Assembly: GCA_022563055.1 (NCBI GenBank)
Contig: JADFOB010000126.1
Location: forward strand, 1-5,112
Length of the DNA: 5,112 bases
Reading direction: 5' to 3'
Source of the DNA: Planctomycetota bacterium
Lineage (GTDB): Bacteria; Planctomycetota; Phycisphaerae; UBA1845
Shown here: positions 1 to 5,112 of the stretch, in pieces
Layout: the number at the start of each line of letters is the position of its first letter
Numbering within the stretch: position 1 is the first letter of the stretch
Notes under the pieces: generated by a model
Databases searched by the model: none
What the model was told of the DNA's origin: nothing
Seen by the model: only the letters and a program-made list of their open reading frames with translations
Translations under genes and position numbers: made by a program

Positions 1-1
1 A

Positions 2-1072
2 CAGGAGGTCGGAGCGGGCGTTGCTGCTCTGGACCGCGTGGCAGCCGCGTCTGCGCTACACTTGCAGGCGGGGCGCTGGGCGTGGGGCGTGGTGGTCGAC
101 GACGGGACTGACTCCATCAGGTTGGTGGACGGCGTGCAACCCGACCGGTCTTACCGCACGTTCGTTCGCGACACGGCTCCGGTGTTCCTGTTGGACCCAT
201 CGGTGGGCGTCGATGTTTGCGGACTCGGGCAGCAGACGCCGGGCACCGTGCTGGCGTTTTCCTACGTGGATGATAACGGCGTCGAGACCGTCAACGTGAC
301 ACTGACGTATGCCACAAACCAGGCGTCTGTTTTCGATAACCCGCTGGCGACGCTGGCGCTCGCAGCCGGTGACTTGGACGGCGATATTGTCGTCTCTTTG
401 CAAAACCTCGGTGCGCCGGATTGCCCGGAGTTCGCGCACGATGCCGGGTTCTACGGCGTGGAACTCAGCGACGGTGTGAACGACCCCGTGCAGGGCATCG
501 TCGAGTACGCACCGGTCATCCCGACGGGCGCGTGCTGCGCTTCGGACGGAACGTGCAGCGAAGGATTCCTGGCGGATTGCGTCGGCGGCAGCACGTTCGA
601 GGGTGATGGAACCACCTGTGCCACGGTCCAGTGTCCCCAGCCGCCGCCACCACTCGTGGACTGCAACGGTAACACGATTCCCGACGATCAGGATATCGCC
701 AACGAGACCAGCCTCGACTGCAACCTTAACGGTGTCCCCGACGAGTGCGAAGGTTCGCCCATTGGGGTGGAGGCCGGAACGCTCAATCCGGGGCTCATCG
801 ACCTGCAAAGTTTCTACGATAGCTCGCCGAACAACGACCTGATCGGCTCGATCTGCCCGGACCAGGGCGCCGCACAGGTGGTGTGGACCGTGGTGGGGGT
901 TCCGCCGAATGCCAGTATCGTCGATGTTGTGATCCGGACTCCGGGATCGCTCGCCTCGGTCTACAGAATAAGCCCCGCGCGGGAAGGCGACTATGTCTTC
1001 CAGTTGACGGTCACCACCGTACAGGGCGTGGCGGTGTCGGATACGGTCACGTTGACGCTGTCAGCGCAATAG
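2..1072 (+). CDS. Secreted modular protein with Cys-rich and DCN-type calcium-loop repeats (5' end outside window)
   Basis: The reading frame is open from the left edge to the TAG at 1070-1072, giving 356 visible residues, so the true start and any signal peptide lie upstream. The GTG at 38 is only an internal valine. Three parts can be seen. Nucleotides 2-520 encode a beta-rich stretch of no family I recognise. Nucleotides 527-640 encode a compact module with six cysteines of pattern GACC-SDGTC-DC-GDGTTC-QC. After a proline linker, 659-751 encode two DCNxNxxPD loops resembling calcium-binding thrombospondin-3 or dockerin-type loops. The last part, about 779-1069, looks like a PKD/Ig-like beta-sandwich ending in alternating V/T residues. 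The module pair is familiar from secreted Phycisphaerae proteins. There is no PEP-CTERM-like anchor at the C-terminus. A cell-surface or extracellular structural or adhesive role is likely but inferred; no enzyme motif is visible. Confidence 0.85.
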   Translation, partial: QEVGAGVAALDRVAAASALHLQAGRWAWGVVVDDGTDSIRLVDGVQPDRSYRTFVRDTAPVFLLDPSVGVDVCGLGQQTPGTVLAFSYVDDNGVETVNVTLTYATNQASVFDNPLATLALAAGDLDGDIVVSLQNLGAPDCPEFAHDAGFYGVELSDGVNDPVQGIVEYAPVIPTGACCASDGTCSEGFLADCVGGSTFEGDGTTCATVQCPQPPPPLVDCNGNTIPDDQDIANETSLDCNLNGVPDECEGSPIGVEAGTLNPGLIDLQSFYDSSPNNDLIGSICPDQGAAQVVWTVVGVPPNASIVDVVIRTPGSLASVYRISPAREGDYVFQLTVTTVQGVAVSDTVTLTLSAQ

Positions 1073-1122
1073 TCCCGCGTTTCATCAGTTGGGCGACTAA
1101 CGGAGCCGCGAGGTTAAAGGAG

Positions 1123-1145
1123 CGTCCGCCGCCCCGTGGCGGACG
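1123..1145. terminator. GC-rich hairpin after the secreted-protein gene
   Basis: A perfect 8-bp stem (CGTCCGCC at 1123-1130 with GGCGGACG at 1138-1145) encloses a 7-nt loop. It begins 50 nt after the stop codon at 1072, in the convergent spacer. No T-run follows, so it is not a textbook intrinsic terminator. A role in 3'-end formation is inferred from position and stem strength. Confidence 0.45.
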
Positions 1146-1191
1146 TAGAACGCCCCAGAACGCCGTCCCCCAGAGCAACTCTCTCTCGCGG

Positions 1192-1257
1192 GTGCCACTG
1201 CTCTTGAGCAGTTTCTGCACACGTGAAGGAACGGCACGGCTCACGGAGCAGTGGCAC
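1192..1257. repeat. Three-part inverted repeat with two alternative hairpins
   Basis: The 12-mer GTGCCACTGCTC at 1192-1203 is exactly complementary to GAGCAGTGGCAC at 1246-1257, across 42 nt. The last seven bases of the left arm (1197-1203) are also complementary to GAGCAGT at 1206-1212, forming a tight hairpin around TT. The two foldings exclude each other. The element lies between two convergent genes, ending six bases before the stop codon of the minus-strand lipoprotein gene. It may be a bidirectional terminator, a REP/BIME-like dispersed element, or both. The sequence relation is certain; the function is inferred. Confidence 0.6.
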
Positions 1258-1263
1258 ACTTTG

Positions 1264-1695
1264 TCAGGGTGGCGTCAGGGCGAAAACGTTTACGACGAAC
1301 GTTTCGGGATCGGCGCCGCTGACGATGATCTCGATGACGTCGCCGCAGCGAAACGATCCCTGGGCGATGATCGTGAATGGGGCGATTTCCTCGACATCAC
1401 CATCGACATGAATGGTCACACCGGCGGCGCCCGGTTCCAGCGGATCACCCACGACCAGTTCATCGATGCACACGAAGAGTACGTCCGCGGTGTCCGACGG
1501 CGCGATGGTCTCCCCCACGGTGTCAACAACCTCGTCGAGGATGCCGCTCAGCGTCACCGAGATTGTGAATGGTGTCACGTTGATGACACTCGCCAGCACG
1601 TCCGCTTGCGTTGGAAGGTTCCCTCCGGCCTGGGTTCCGCAACCCGCCACCAGCAAGATCGCCAGGCAACACGACATCTTCACAGGTCGATGCAC
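1264..1695 (-). CDS. Small lipoprotein of unknown function
   Basis: This encodes 143 residues ending in TGA at 1266-1264. A short n-region with R and K leads into a hydrophobic stretch and the lipobox LVAG-C, with the lipidated cysteine at residue 19. The mature part (about 125 residues) is acidic and rich in V, I and T, suggesting a single beta-sandwich. It has two further cysteines (about residues 76 and 117) that could form a disulfide in the periplasm or at the surface. I recognise no named family. The start is uncertain: GTG 1695 gives a normal-length signal peptide, GTG 1683 a shorter one with a single lysine, and ATG 1677 one too short and uncharged. None has a clear Shine-Dalgarno sequence. 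The frame continues upstream to 2049, but that extension has no secretory features, would bury the lipobox and overlaps the opposite gene. The neighbours are convergent (left) and divergent (right). Confidence 0.75.
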   Translation of the reverse strand: MHRPVKMSCCLAILLVAGCGTQAGGNLPTQADVLASVINVTPFTISVTLSGILDEVVDTVGETIAPSDTADVLFVCIDELVVGDPLEPGAAGVTIHVDGDVEEIAPFTIIAQGSFRCGDVIEIIVSGADPETFVVNVFALTPP

Positions 1696-1772
1696 CGCGC
1701 GGGCTCGAGCGGTTCCCGTTTTTGCGCACCGGACGCGCTGCCCACTTGGCGTCTTCTCACCATGCGAATTCG

Positions 1773-1790
1773 CGCGGGCTAAAGCCCGCG
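1773..1790. repeat. REP-like palindrome
   Basis: CGCGGGCT and AGCCCGCG form an 8-bp perfect inverted repeat around AA, in the divergent spacer between two lipoprotein genes. GGGCTAAAGCCC-type palindromes are familiar as dispersed extragenic repeats in several bacterial phyla. Only one copy is present here, so repeat status is inferred. It could also affect the 5' leader of the minus-strand gene. Confidence 0.45.
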
Positions 1791-1859
1791 GCTCGGTGGG
1801 TGAACGGAATCGCACGCCGTGATCTTCGCTGCTGGTGTTGGGAGCGTGTTGAGTCATGT

Positions 1860-1888
1860 TTGACGCAGAGCGAGTTCGACGATACGCT
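1860..1888 (+). promoter_or_regulatory. Candidate sigma70-like promoter for the 88-residue lipoprotein gene
   Basis: TTGACG (1860-1865) matches the -35 consensus at five of six positions. TACGCT (1883-1888), after a 17-bp spacer, matches the -10 consensus at only three. Transcription would start near 1895, about 57 nt before the ATG at 1952. The -10 is weak, so this is a tentative call. Confidence 0.25.
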
Positions 1889-1937
1889 TCTTCCGTAGCG
1901 TTTGGGGACTCACTACGGTCCGTGGGCGTCGCCTGTT

Positions 1938-1943
1938 GGGGAG
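1938..1943 (+). promoter_or_regulatory. Shine-Dalgarno site that sets the start at 1952
   Basis: GGGGAG lies 8 nt before the ATG at 1952. It supports that start over the upstream in-frame ATG at 1856, which would add 32 residues ahead of an otherwise complete lipoprotein signal peptide. Confidence 0.6.
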
Positions 1944-1951
1944 TTCGAGCC

Positions 1952-2218
1952 ATGCCTTTTCTCAGGGTTATTCGAGTCATCGCCGTGCTGGGCTGTGCGG
2001 TGCTGTGCATCGCGGGGTGCGAGACCACCTCGTCGCCCGGGCGCATCACGAGCGCCGCGAGTCCACAGGAGAAAGCTCATCGGGACCAGCTTTCCAAGAT
2101 GAGCCGCGAAGATGCCGACAACGCCGGTGCTTCGCCGAAGAGACCCGACGCTCGGCGCCAAACCGTGCGGGACCGCCGCGCCGGTCAGCGCGTGATCGAC
2201 CAACCCGTGCGGCGCTAG
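1952..2218 (+). CDS. Very small lipoprotein with a basic, disordered tail
   Basis: This encodes 88 residues. The N-terminus has arginines at positions 5 and 8, a hydrophobic core, and the lipobox IAG-C with the predicted lipidated cysteine at residue 23. Cleavage would leave a mature peptide of 66 residues. After a Ser/Thr/Gly-rich linker, the mature part is dominated by R, K, D, Q and A, has almost no hydrophobic core, and ends in VRR. It is probably disordered or folds only on binding a partner. No family is recognised. Possible roles include contact with peptidoglycan or anionic polymers, or being a client of the barrel protein encoded next door; both are guesses from composition and position. 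The gene faces the barrel gene convergently across 216 bp. The start at 1952 has a well-spaced Shine-Dalgarno sequence and gives a normal signal peptide. Confidence 0.65.
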   Translation: MPFLRVIRVIAVLGCAVLCIAGCETTSSPGRITSAASPQEKAHRDQLSKMSREDADNAGASPKRPDARRQTVRDRRAGQRVIDQPVRR

Positions 2219-2271
2219 AACCCATGGAAGAACCCGACGACGCCCCGCGAACCCACGTTCTGGGCGCTCTA

Positions 2272-2293
2272 CGGCCGCCACGGGGGGCGGCCG
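2272..2293. terminator. GC-only hairpin after the 88-residue lipoprotein gene
   Basis: CGGCCGCC (2272-2279) pairs perfectly with GGCGGCCG (2286-2293) around a 6-nt loop, starting 53 nt after the stop at 2218. There is no T-run. Its place in a convergent spacer suggests a terminator or mRNA 3'-end stabiliser. Confidence 0.45.
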
Positions 2294-2350
2294 CTACATC
2301 CGCATCGAAACTGCTCTAAACCACTGTGCGCGATTAGGCGCCGCTTTTTG

Positions 2351-2403
2351 GAGCCGCGAGCGCAAGCGACCGGTCACCAACCCCGCGCTCGCGCTTGGGG
2401 CTC
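2351..2403. repeat. Interrupted inverted repeat in the convergent spacer
   Basis: GAGCC (2351-2355) pairs with GGCTC (2399-2403), and GCGAGCGC (2356-2363) pairs with GCGCTCGC (2385-2392), leaving six unpaired bases on the right arm. The left arm can also form other short pairings through CGCAAGCG. It ends 31 nt downstream of the barrel gene's stop codon in that gene's direction, so it may terminate that transcript. The GCGAGCGCAAGCG core resembles dispersed repeats I associate with planctomycete genomes, but only one element is visible here. Confidence 0.4.
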
Positions 2404-2434
2404 GGATCGGTGGCGCGGCATTGCGCACGGTGAT

Positions 2435-4048
2435 TTAGAATCGGTATTGAACGCTCAGGCCATACACAACCCGATTGTAGGAGAAGAACTCCTGTCCCGA
2501 TCTGTCCCGGACGTTCGAGTCATCGTTGGTGACATTCACCTGGAACCGAGCGGACAACTGCTCGTTGAACTGCTTGGTCAGCGCGAAGATCAGTGTGTGT
2601 ATGAAGTCGCGCCGCTTGGACCGGTTGAAATCAAAGAAGCTCCGATGTTTGTAGTAATCGACTTCAAACTCGGTCAAGAAATCAAAGGTCAGATCCCATG
2701 GAAGCGGCACGCCCACACCGAGGGCGAAGATGTGGTTGTCGCTGGCAAACTCGTTGCCATCGGCATCGACGTTCTCGAACCGGTAGCTGAAGTTGAGCGT
2801 TAGCGGCCGATCGTACATCTCGACCAGCTCGAACCGCTGAATGACACCGAAGGCGTGTATGTCGCCATCGCGATCCAGCCGTTGATTGAGCGGTTGGTGG
2901 TGGTAGTCCCGCCAGTCGAACTGGTAGAACAGTGTCATGCTCGCCCAAGGAGCCTCCTGGATGTCGATCTGTGGCGTGATCCGGTGGCGGTTGAGGAAGC
3001 TGTCGTTGGCGACGAGTGTGACGTCCCAGTCGTAGCGCATCGAGAGGGTCAGCCAGTCGACCCCAGGCGGCATCCAGGCTGCGTAGACGTTGACGCCGTA
3101 GTTCTGCACGTCGAACTCGTCGATTTCAGTGTGCCAGGTATGGAACGTATTACCGCCCACGCCCAGCAGGAACTCCTCGGTGTCGAGCAGGCGGTAGGTG
3201 AACGCGGAACTCATGCCGAACCGCCAGTCATTGCCCTTCGCCTCGTTGAATGCTCTTCGTACCTGCTTCCCGCGGAGTGTCACGTTGGTGTCATAGTCAA
3301 AACCGAGTCGGAGGGTCAGTTCCCACGGGCGACGCTGGGTCAACCGATCGAGAATCTCCTTGCTGCGGCGCCCAATATCGGAGTCGGGCGCGAGGTCGTA
3401 GCCGTCCTGCAACGCTTTCCTGGCGGCGTCACGGTCTTTCTGTTGAAGGTAGACCAAAGCGCGATAGAACTTCACGTGGGCTTGCAGCGATCGATCGGGC
3501 GCAGCGGACCGTTGAAGTGCTTCCTCGGCCTTGTCGAGGTTGGCGATCGCACTTGGCAAGTGCGAAGGATCCTCCTGAGCCTGCCGATAATGCGCGACCG
3601 CCAGAAAGAGGTAGGGCAGCGGATCGTTGGGGCGCTGCTCCAGGAACATCTTGAAGCCCGACTCCGCCTCGTCGAATCGACCCAGAATGGTCTGCGCGAC
3701 GGAGGCGTCCAGATAGGTCAGGATCATCTGCGGGTCGCGCAGTCGCGCCTGTTCAAACTCGCCGAGGGCACGTTCCAGCATGGCCCGCCGGGTCGGTTCG
3801 CTTGATATGCTCGACGCCGATTGCAGGAGCGTCAGCCCGAGGAAGTAGTGCGGCGCGGCGAAATCCGGCTTGAGCGCAAGCGTCGCCTCGAAGTGGCGCC
3901 TGGCTGCGCCATAGTCCTCCGCCATGAAAGATTGGATGCCTCGGTTTAGCGAGACCTCAGCCGCCCCGGAGTTCTGCGCCTCCGCGGTCGTTGGCGCCGC
4001 CAGCGCCGCCACGCACACAAGGAACGTCCACGTTCGTTCCGGCTTCAT
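2435..4048 (-). CDS. TPR plus outer-membrane beta-barrel protein, Slam/DUF560-like
   Basis: This is a complete 537-residue protein. Residues 1-24 are a Sec signal peptide with cleavage after A-E-A. Residues 29-62 form a clear 34-residue TPR (NRGIQSF...DYGAARRHFEATLALKPD), and further TPR-like helical pairs run to about 225, some with insertions. From about 242 the protein changes to alternating polar/hydrophobic strands rich in W, Y and F, opening with a GFDYDTNV motif. I count about 14 candidate strands by eye, ending in QYRF, the aromatic C-terminal signal of outer-membrane barrels. Periplasmic TPR followed by a 14-strand barrel is the plan of Slam (DUF560), which moves lipoproteins to the cell surface. 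Polysaccharide exporters such as BcsC and PgaA also combine TPR and barrel, but usually with longer TPR arms. The ATG has the Shine-Dalgarno sequence GAGGAGA, 5 nt upstream. Membership of the Slam family itself is inferred; the TPR-barrel architecture is well supported. Confidence 0.88.
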   Translation of the reverse strand: MKPERTWTFLVCVAALAAPTTAEAQNSGAAEVSLNRGIQSFMAEDYGAARRHFEATLALKPDFAAPHYFLGLTLLQSASSISSEPTRRAMLERALGEFEQARLRDPQMILTYLDASVAQTILGRFDEAESGFKMFLEQRPNDPLPYLFLAVAHYRQAQEDPSHLPSAIANLDKAEEALQRSAAPDRSLQAHVKFYRALVYLQQKDRDAARKALQDGYDLAPDSDIGRRSKEILDRLTQRRPWELTLRLGFDYDTNVTLRGKQVRRAFNEAKGNDWRFGMSSAFTYRLLDTEEFLLGVGGNTFHTWHTEIDEFDVQNYGVNVYAAWMPPGVDWLTLSMRYDWDVTLVANDSFLNRHRITPQIDIQEAPWASMTLFYQFDWRDYHHQPLNQRLDRDGDIHAFGVIQRFELVEMYDRPLTLNFSYRFENVDADGNEFASDNHIFALGVGVPLPWDLTFDFLTEFEVDYYKHRSFFDFNRSKRRDFIHTLIFALTKQFNEQLSARFQVNVTNDDSNVRDRSGQEFFSYNRVVYGLSVQYRF

Positions 4049-4133
4049 GGTGTCTCCTCACAACGAGGTCCGTCGCCCCGAACCCTCAGGCCACCGCGCT
4101 TGCCCGAAGATGGGGTATGAAACGTCCGCGTCT

Positions 4134-4162
4134 ATTGTGTTCGCTGTCACCGTGGTTGGCAA
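4134..4162 (-). promoter_or_regulatory. Candidate sigma70-like promoter for the TPR-barrel gene
   Basis: Read on the minus strand, TTGCCA (4162-4157) matches the -35 consensus at five of six positions. After a 17-bp spacer, CACAAT (4139-4134) matches the -10 at four of six. The start site would fall near 4127, about 80 nt before the ATG at 4048. Found by eye; no experimental support. Confidence 0.35.
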
Positions 4163-4177
4163 GTGATGGTTTCCCGG

Positions 4178-4206
4178 TTGAAACGCGATTCGCACGGACC
4201 TACCAT
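4178..4206 (+). promoter_or_regulatory. Candidate sigma70-like promoter for the TPR lipoprotein gene
   Basis: TTGAAA (4178-4183) matches the -35 consensus at five of six positions. TACCAT (4201-4206), after exactly 17 bp, matches the -10 at four of six. The start site would be near 4213, about 48 nt before the ATG at 4261. Its -35 lies only 15 bp from the -35 of the opposite promoter, so the two would compete for, or share, regulatory proteins. Confidence 0.4.
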
Positions 4207-4251
4207 GCGAACGTTGGTCGTGGGCCAGGCGCCCCGCACGGGTCTGGAACC

Positions 4252-4257
4252 AAGGAA
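4252..4257 (+). promoter_or_regulatory. Shine-Dalgarno site with two possible starts
   Basis: AAGGAA lies 3 nt before the ATG at 4261 and 9 nt before an in-frame GTG at 4267. The spacing favours the GTG and the codon favours the ATG. The difference is two residues at the front of the signal peptide and does not alter the mature protein. Confidence 0.45.
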
Positions 4258-4260
4258 CAG

Positions 4261-5112
4261 ATGATTGTGCGCACTCATACATCGATCGCCCTTTCGCTAT
4301 TCGCCGTCGTCGTAACCGGTTGTGCGTCGTCCGGTCCAGCGGGTCGCGGAACATTCGCTCAGATGGAGACGCTATCGTCCCCGCGTAGCAGGGCCGACCG
4401 TAAGCTCAGGGACGAGCACTTCGACGAAGCGGTCAGGAGCTACCTCGCCTTGCTGGAAGAACCATCGGGCGACCTGGTCGACGACGCTACCATCCGACAT
4501 CTTCTGAGCAGGGCGTACTGGGGGCGGGCGGGTCGTATCGACGCAACGGATGCCACAGCCAAGACCAGAGCGGCGGACCGAACCTCAGCCGTCGAGTATG
4601 CCCACGGTGCGTGGCAACAACTGCAATCTCAGCGCGACGATACCACAACCGAGCTCTATGGCAGGGTCGGGCGAACCCTGGGTCGTTATCTTCGATCAGT
4701 GGGGGAGATGGATGAAGCGATCGGCGTTTACCAGACGCTGCTCGAACGAACCGCCGAGGACGGGGCGAGTCGCGTTCAAGCGCTGTGCGACCTGGGCAAT
4801 GCCCACTTGGATCGAAGCAGACGCTACGTCGACCAACGCTCCGCCGGCAGCGATTCCCCCGGCGATCTGTTCATGGCCTTGCGGTATCTCGAGGACGCCC
4901 GCGAACTCGCGCGTCGGACCGAGGATTGTCCGCCTCTCCTTGTGGCCAACGTCAACAACGCACTGGGCTTGATTCACAACGTGCAACTACAGTTCACCGT
5001 CGCCGTCGAGCGGTTTTCCCAGGCCGAGCGAATCTGTCGGGAGCAGGACGAAGCCGCTTCCCACGCCGAAGTTCTGGAGAACCTGATTCTGGCGCTCATC
5101 GAGATTGGCCGC
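4261..5112 (+). CDS. TPR-repeat lipoprotein (3' end outside window)
   Basis: The frame is open for 284 codons from the ATG at 4261 to the right edge with no stop. Residues 1-20 form a signal peptide ending in the lipobox VTG-C, with the lipidated cysteine at residue 21. After a Ser/Gly/Pro-rich linker come helical pairs of TPR type: about 48-87 (one helix is DEHFDEAVRSYLALLEE), 130-165 (GEMDEAIGVYQTLLER), 169-218, 228-262 (VNNALGLIHN, then AVERFSQAERI), and the start of another at 268-284. Spacing of about 40 residues and the N-x-L-G pattern resemble the TPR_12 type found in kinesin light chains and in bacterial TPR-CHAT proteins. The likely role is a membrane-anchored protein-binding scaffold. 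What follows the repeats is unknown. It is transcribed divergently from the TPR-barrel gene across 212 bp, which suggests shared control and possibly a shared process. Confidence 0.82.
   Translation, partial: MIVRTHTSIALSLFAVVVTGCASSGPAGRGTFAQMETLSSPRSRADRKLRDEHFDEAVRSYLALLEEPSGDLVDDATIRHLLSRAYWGRAGRIDATDATAKTRAADRTSAVEYAHGAWQQLQSQRDDTTTELYGRVGRTLGRYLRSVGEMDEAIGVYQTLLERTAEDGASRVQALCDLGNAHLDRSRRYVDQRSAGSDSPGDLFMALRYLEDARELARRTEDCPPLLVANVNNALGLIHNVQLQFTVAVERFSQAERICREQDEAASHAEVLENLILALIEIGR

Noticed and set aside
56..808. 250-codon open frame on the minus strand
   Set aside because: It lies wholly antisense to the secreted-protein gene, whose Cys6 and DCN motifs are unmistakable. The translation is Arg/Val/His-rich and has no domain; it is a high-GC shadow.
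883..1782. 299-codon open frame on the plus strand
   Set aside because: It starts inside the secreted-protein gene in another frame, crosses the spacer hairpins and covers the minus-strand lipoprotein gene. It has no Shine-Dalgarno site or recognisable motif.
1696..2049. N-terminal extension of the minus-strand lipoprotein frame to 2049
   Set aside because: It would place about 118 Arg/Thr/Ser-rich residues ahead of a complete lipoprotein signal peptide, run through a palindrome and overlap the opposite gene at 1952-2218.
2224..2319. 31-codon plus-strand frame just after the 88-residue lipoprotein gene
   Set aside because: It has no Shine-Dalgarno site, contains the terminator-like hairpin at 2272-2293 and shows no protein features.
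2348..2803. 151-codon plus-strand open frame
   Set aside because: It mostly overlaps the 3' end of the barrel gene in antisense and begins within the palindromic element at 2351-2403. No domain or ribosome site is seen.
2855..3805. 316-codon plus-strand open frame
   Set aside because: It is antisense to the TPR-barrel gene, whose signal peptide, TPRs and C-terminal barrel signal are clear. Such shadows are common in GC-rich genes.
4021..4040. Inverted repeat GGAACG/CGTTCC considered as an operator
   Set aside because: It lies inside the signal-peptide codons of the barrel gene with only 6-bp arms; chance in GC-rich coding sequence is sufficient.
4550..4972. 140-codon plus-strand open frame inside the right-hand gene
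   Set aside because: It is out of frame with the TPR lipoprotein, which has a lipobox and periodic TPR motifs. The alternative translation is Pro/Arg/Ser-rich without pattern.

Overview
The window looks like a piece of a GC-rich Gram-negative bacterial chromosome, most likely a planctomycete of the Phycisphaerae type. The main clue is the first protein. It carries a six-cysteine 'GACC..DGTC...C...GDGTTC' module followed by two 'DCN.N..PD' calcium-loop-like repeats, a combination I associate with secreted proteins of that group. This is recognition from memory, not a database result. The outer-membrane barrel and the three lipobox signal peptides fit a two-membrane cell.

Layout: (1) 2-1072 (+) is the 3' part of a large secreted modular protein that begins upstream of the window. 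(2) 1264-1695 (-) is a small lipoprotein. (3) 1952-2218 (+) is a very small lipoprotein with a basic, probably disordered tail. (4) 2435-4048 (-) is a complete TPR plus outer-membrane beta-barrel protein with Slam/DUF560-like architecture. (5) 4261-5112 (+) is a TPR lipoprotein that runs off the right edge. The five genes strictly alternate in strand, so there is no operon. Each is a single transcription unit with convergent or divergent spacers of about 190 to 260 bases. No gene-free stretch exceeds 300 bases.

The spacers are informative. The convergent ones (1073-1263 and 2219-2434) hold GC-rich hairpins that probably act as terminators. One of them contains a three-part inverted repeat able to fold in two mutually exclusive ways. 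The divergent spacer 1696-1951 holds a REP-like palindrome. The divergent spacer 4049-4260 holds two plausible back-to-back sigma70-type promoters serving the barrel gene and the TPR lipoprotein gene.

How the genes may work together: all five products are predicted to be exported (one secreted, three lipoproteins, one outer-membrane barrel). The most interesting reading is that the TPR-barrel protein is a Slam-like exporter or assembly factor and that one or more neighbouring lipoproteins are its clients or partners. This is inference from domain order and neighbourhood. No rRNA, tRNA, CRISPR array, transposase or insertion sequence was seen.
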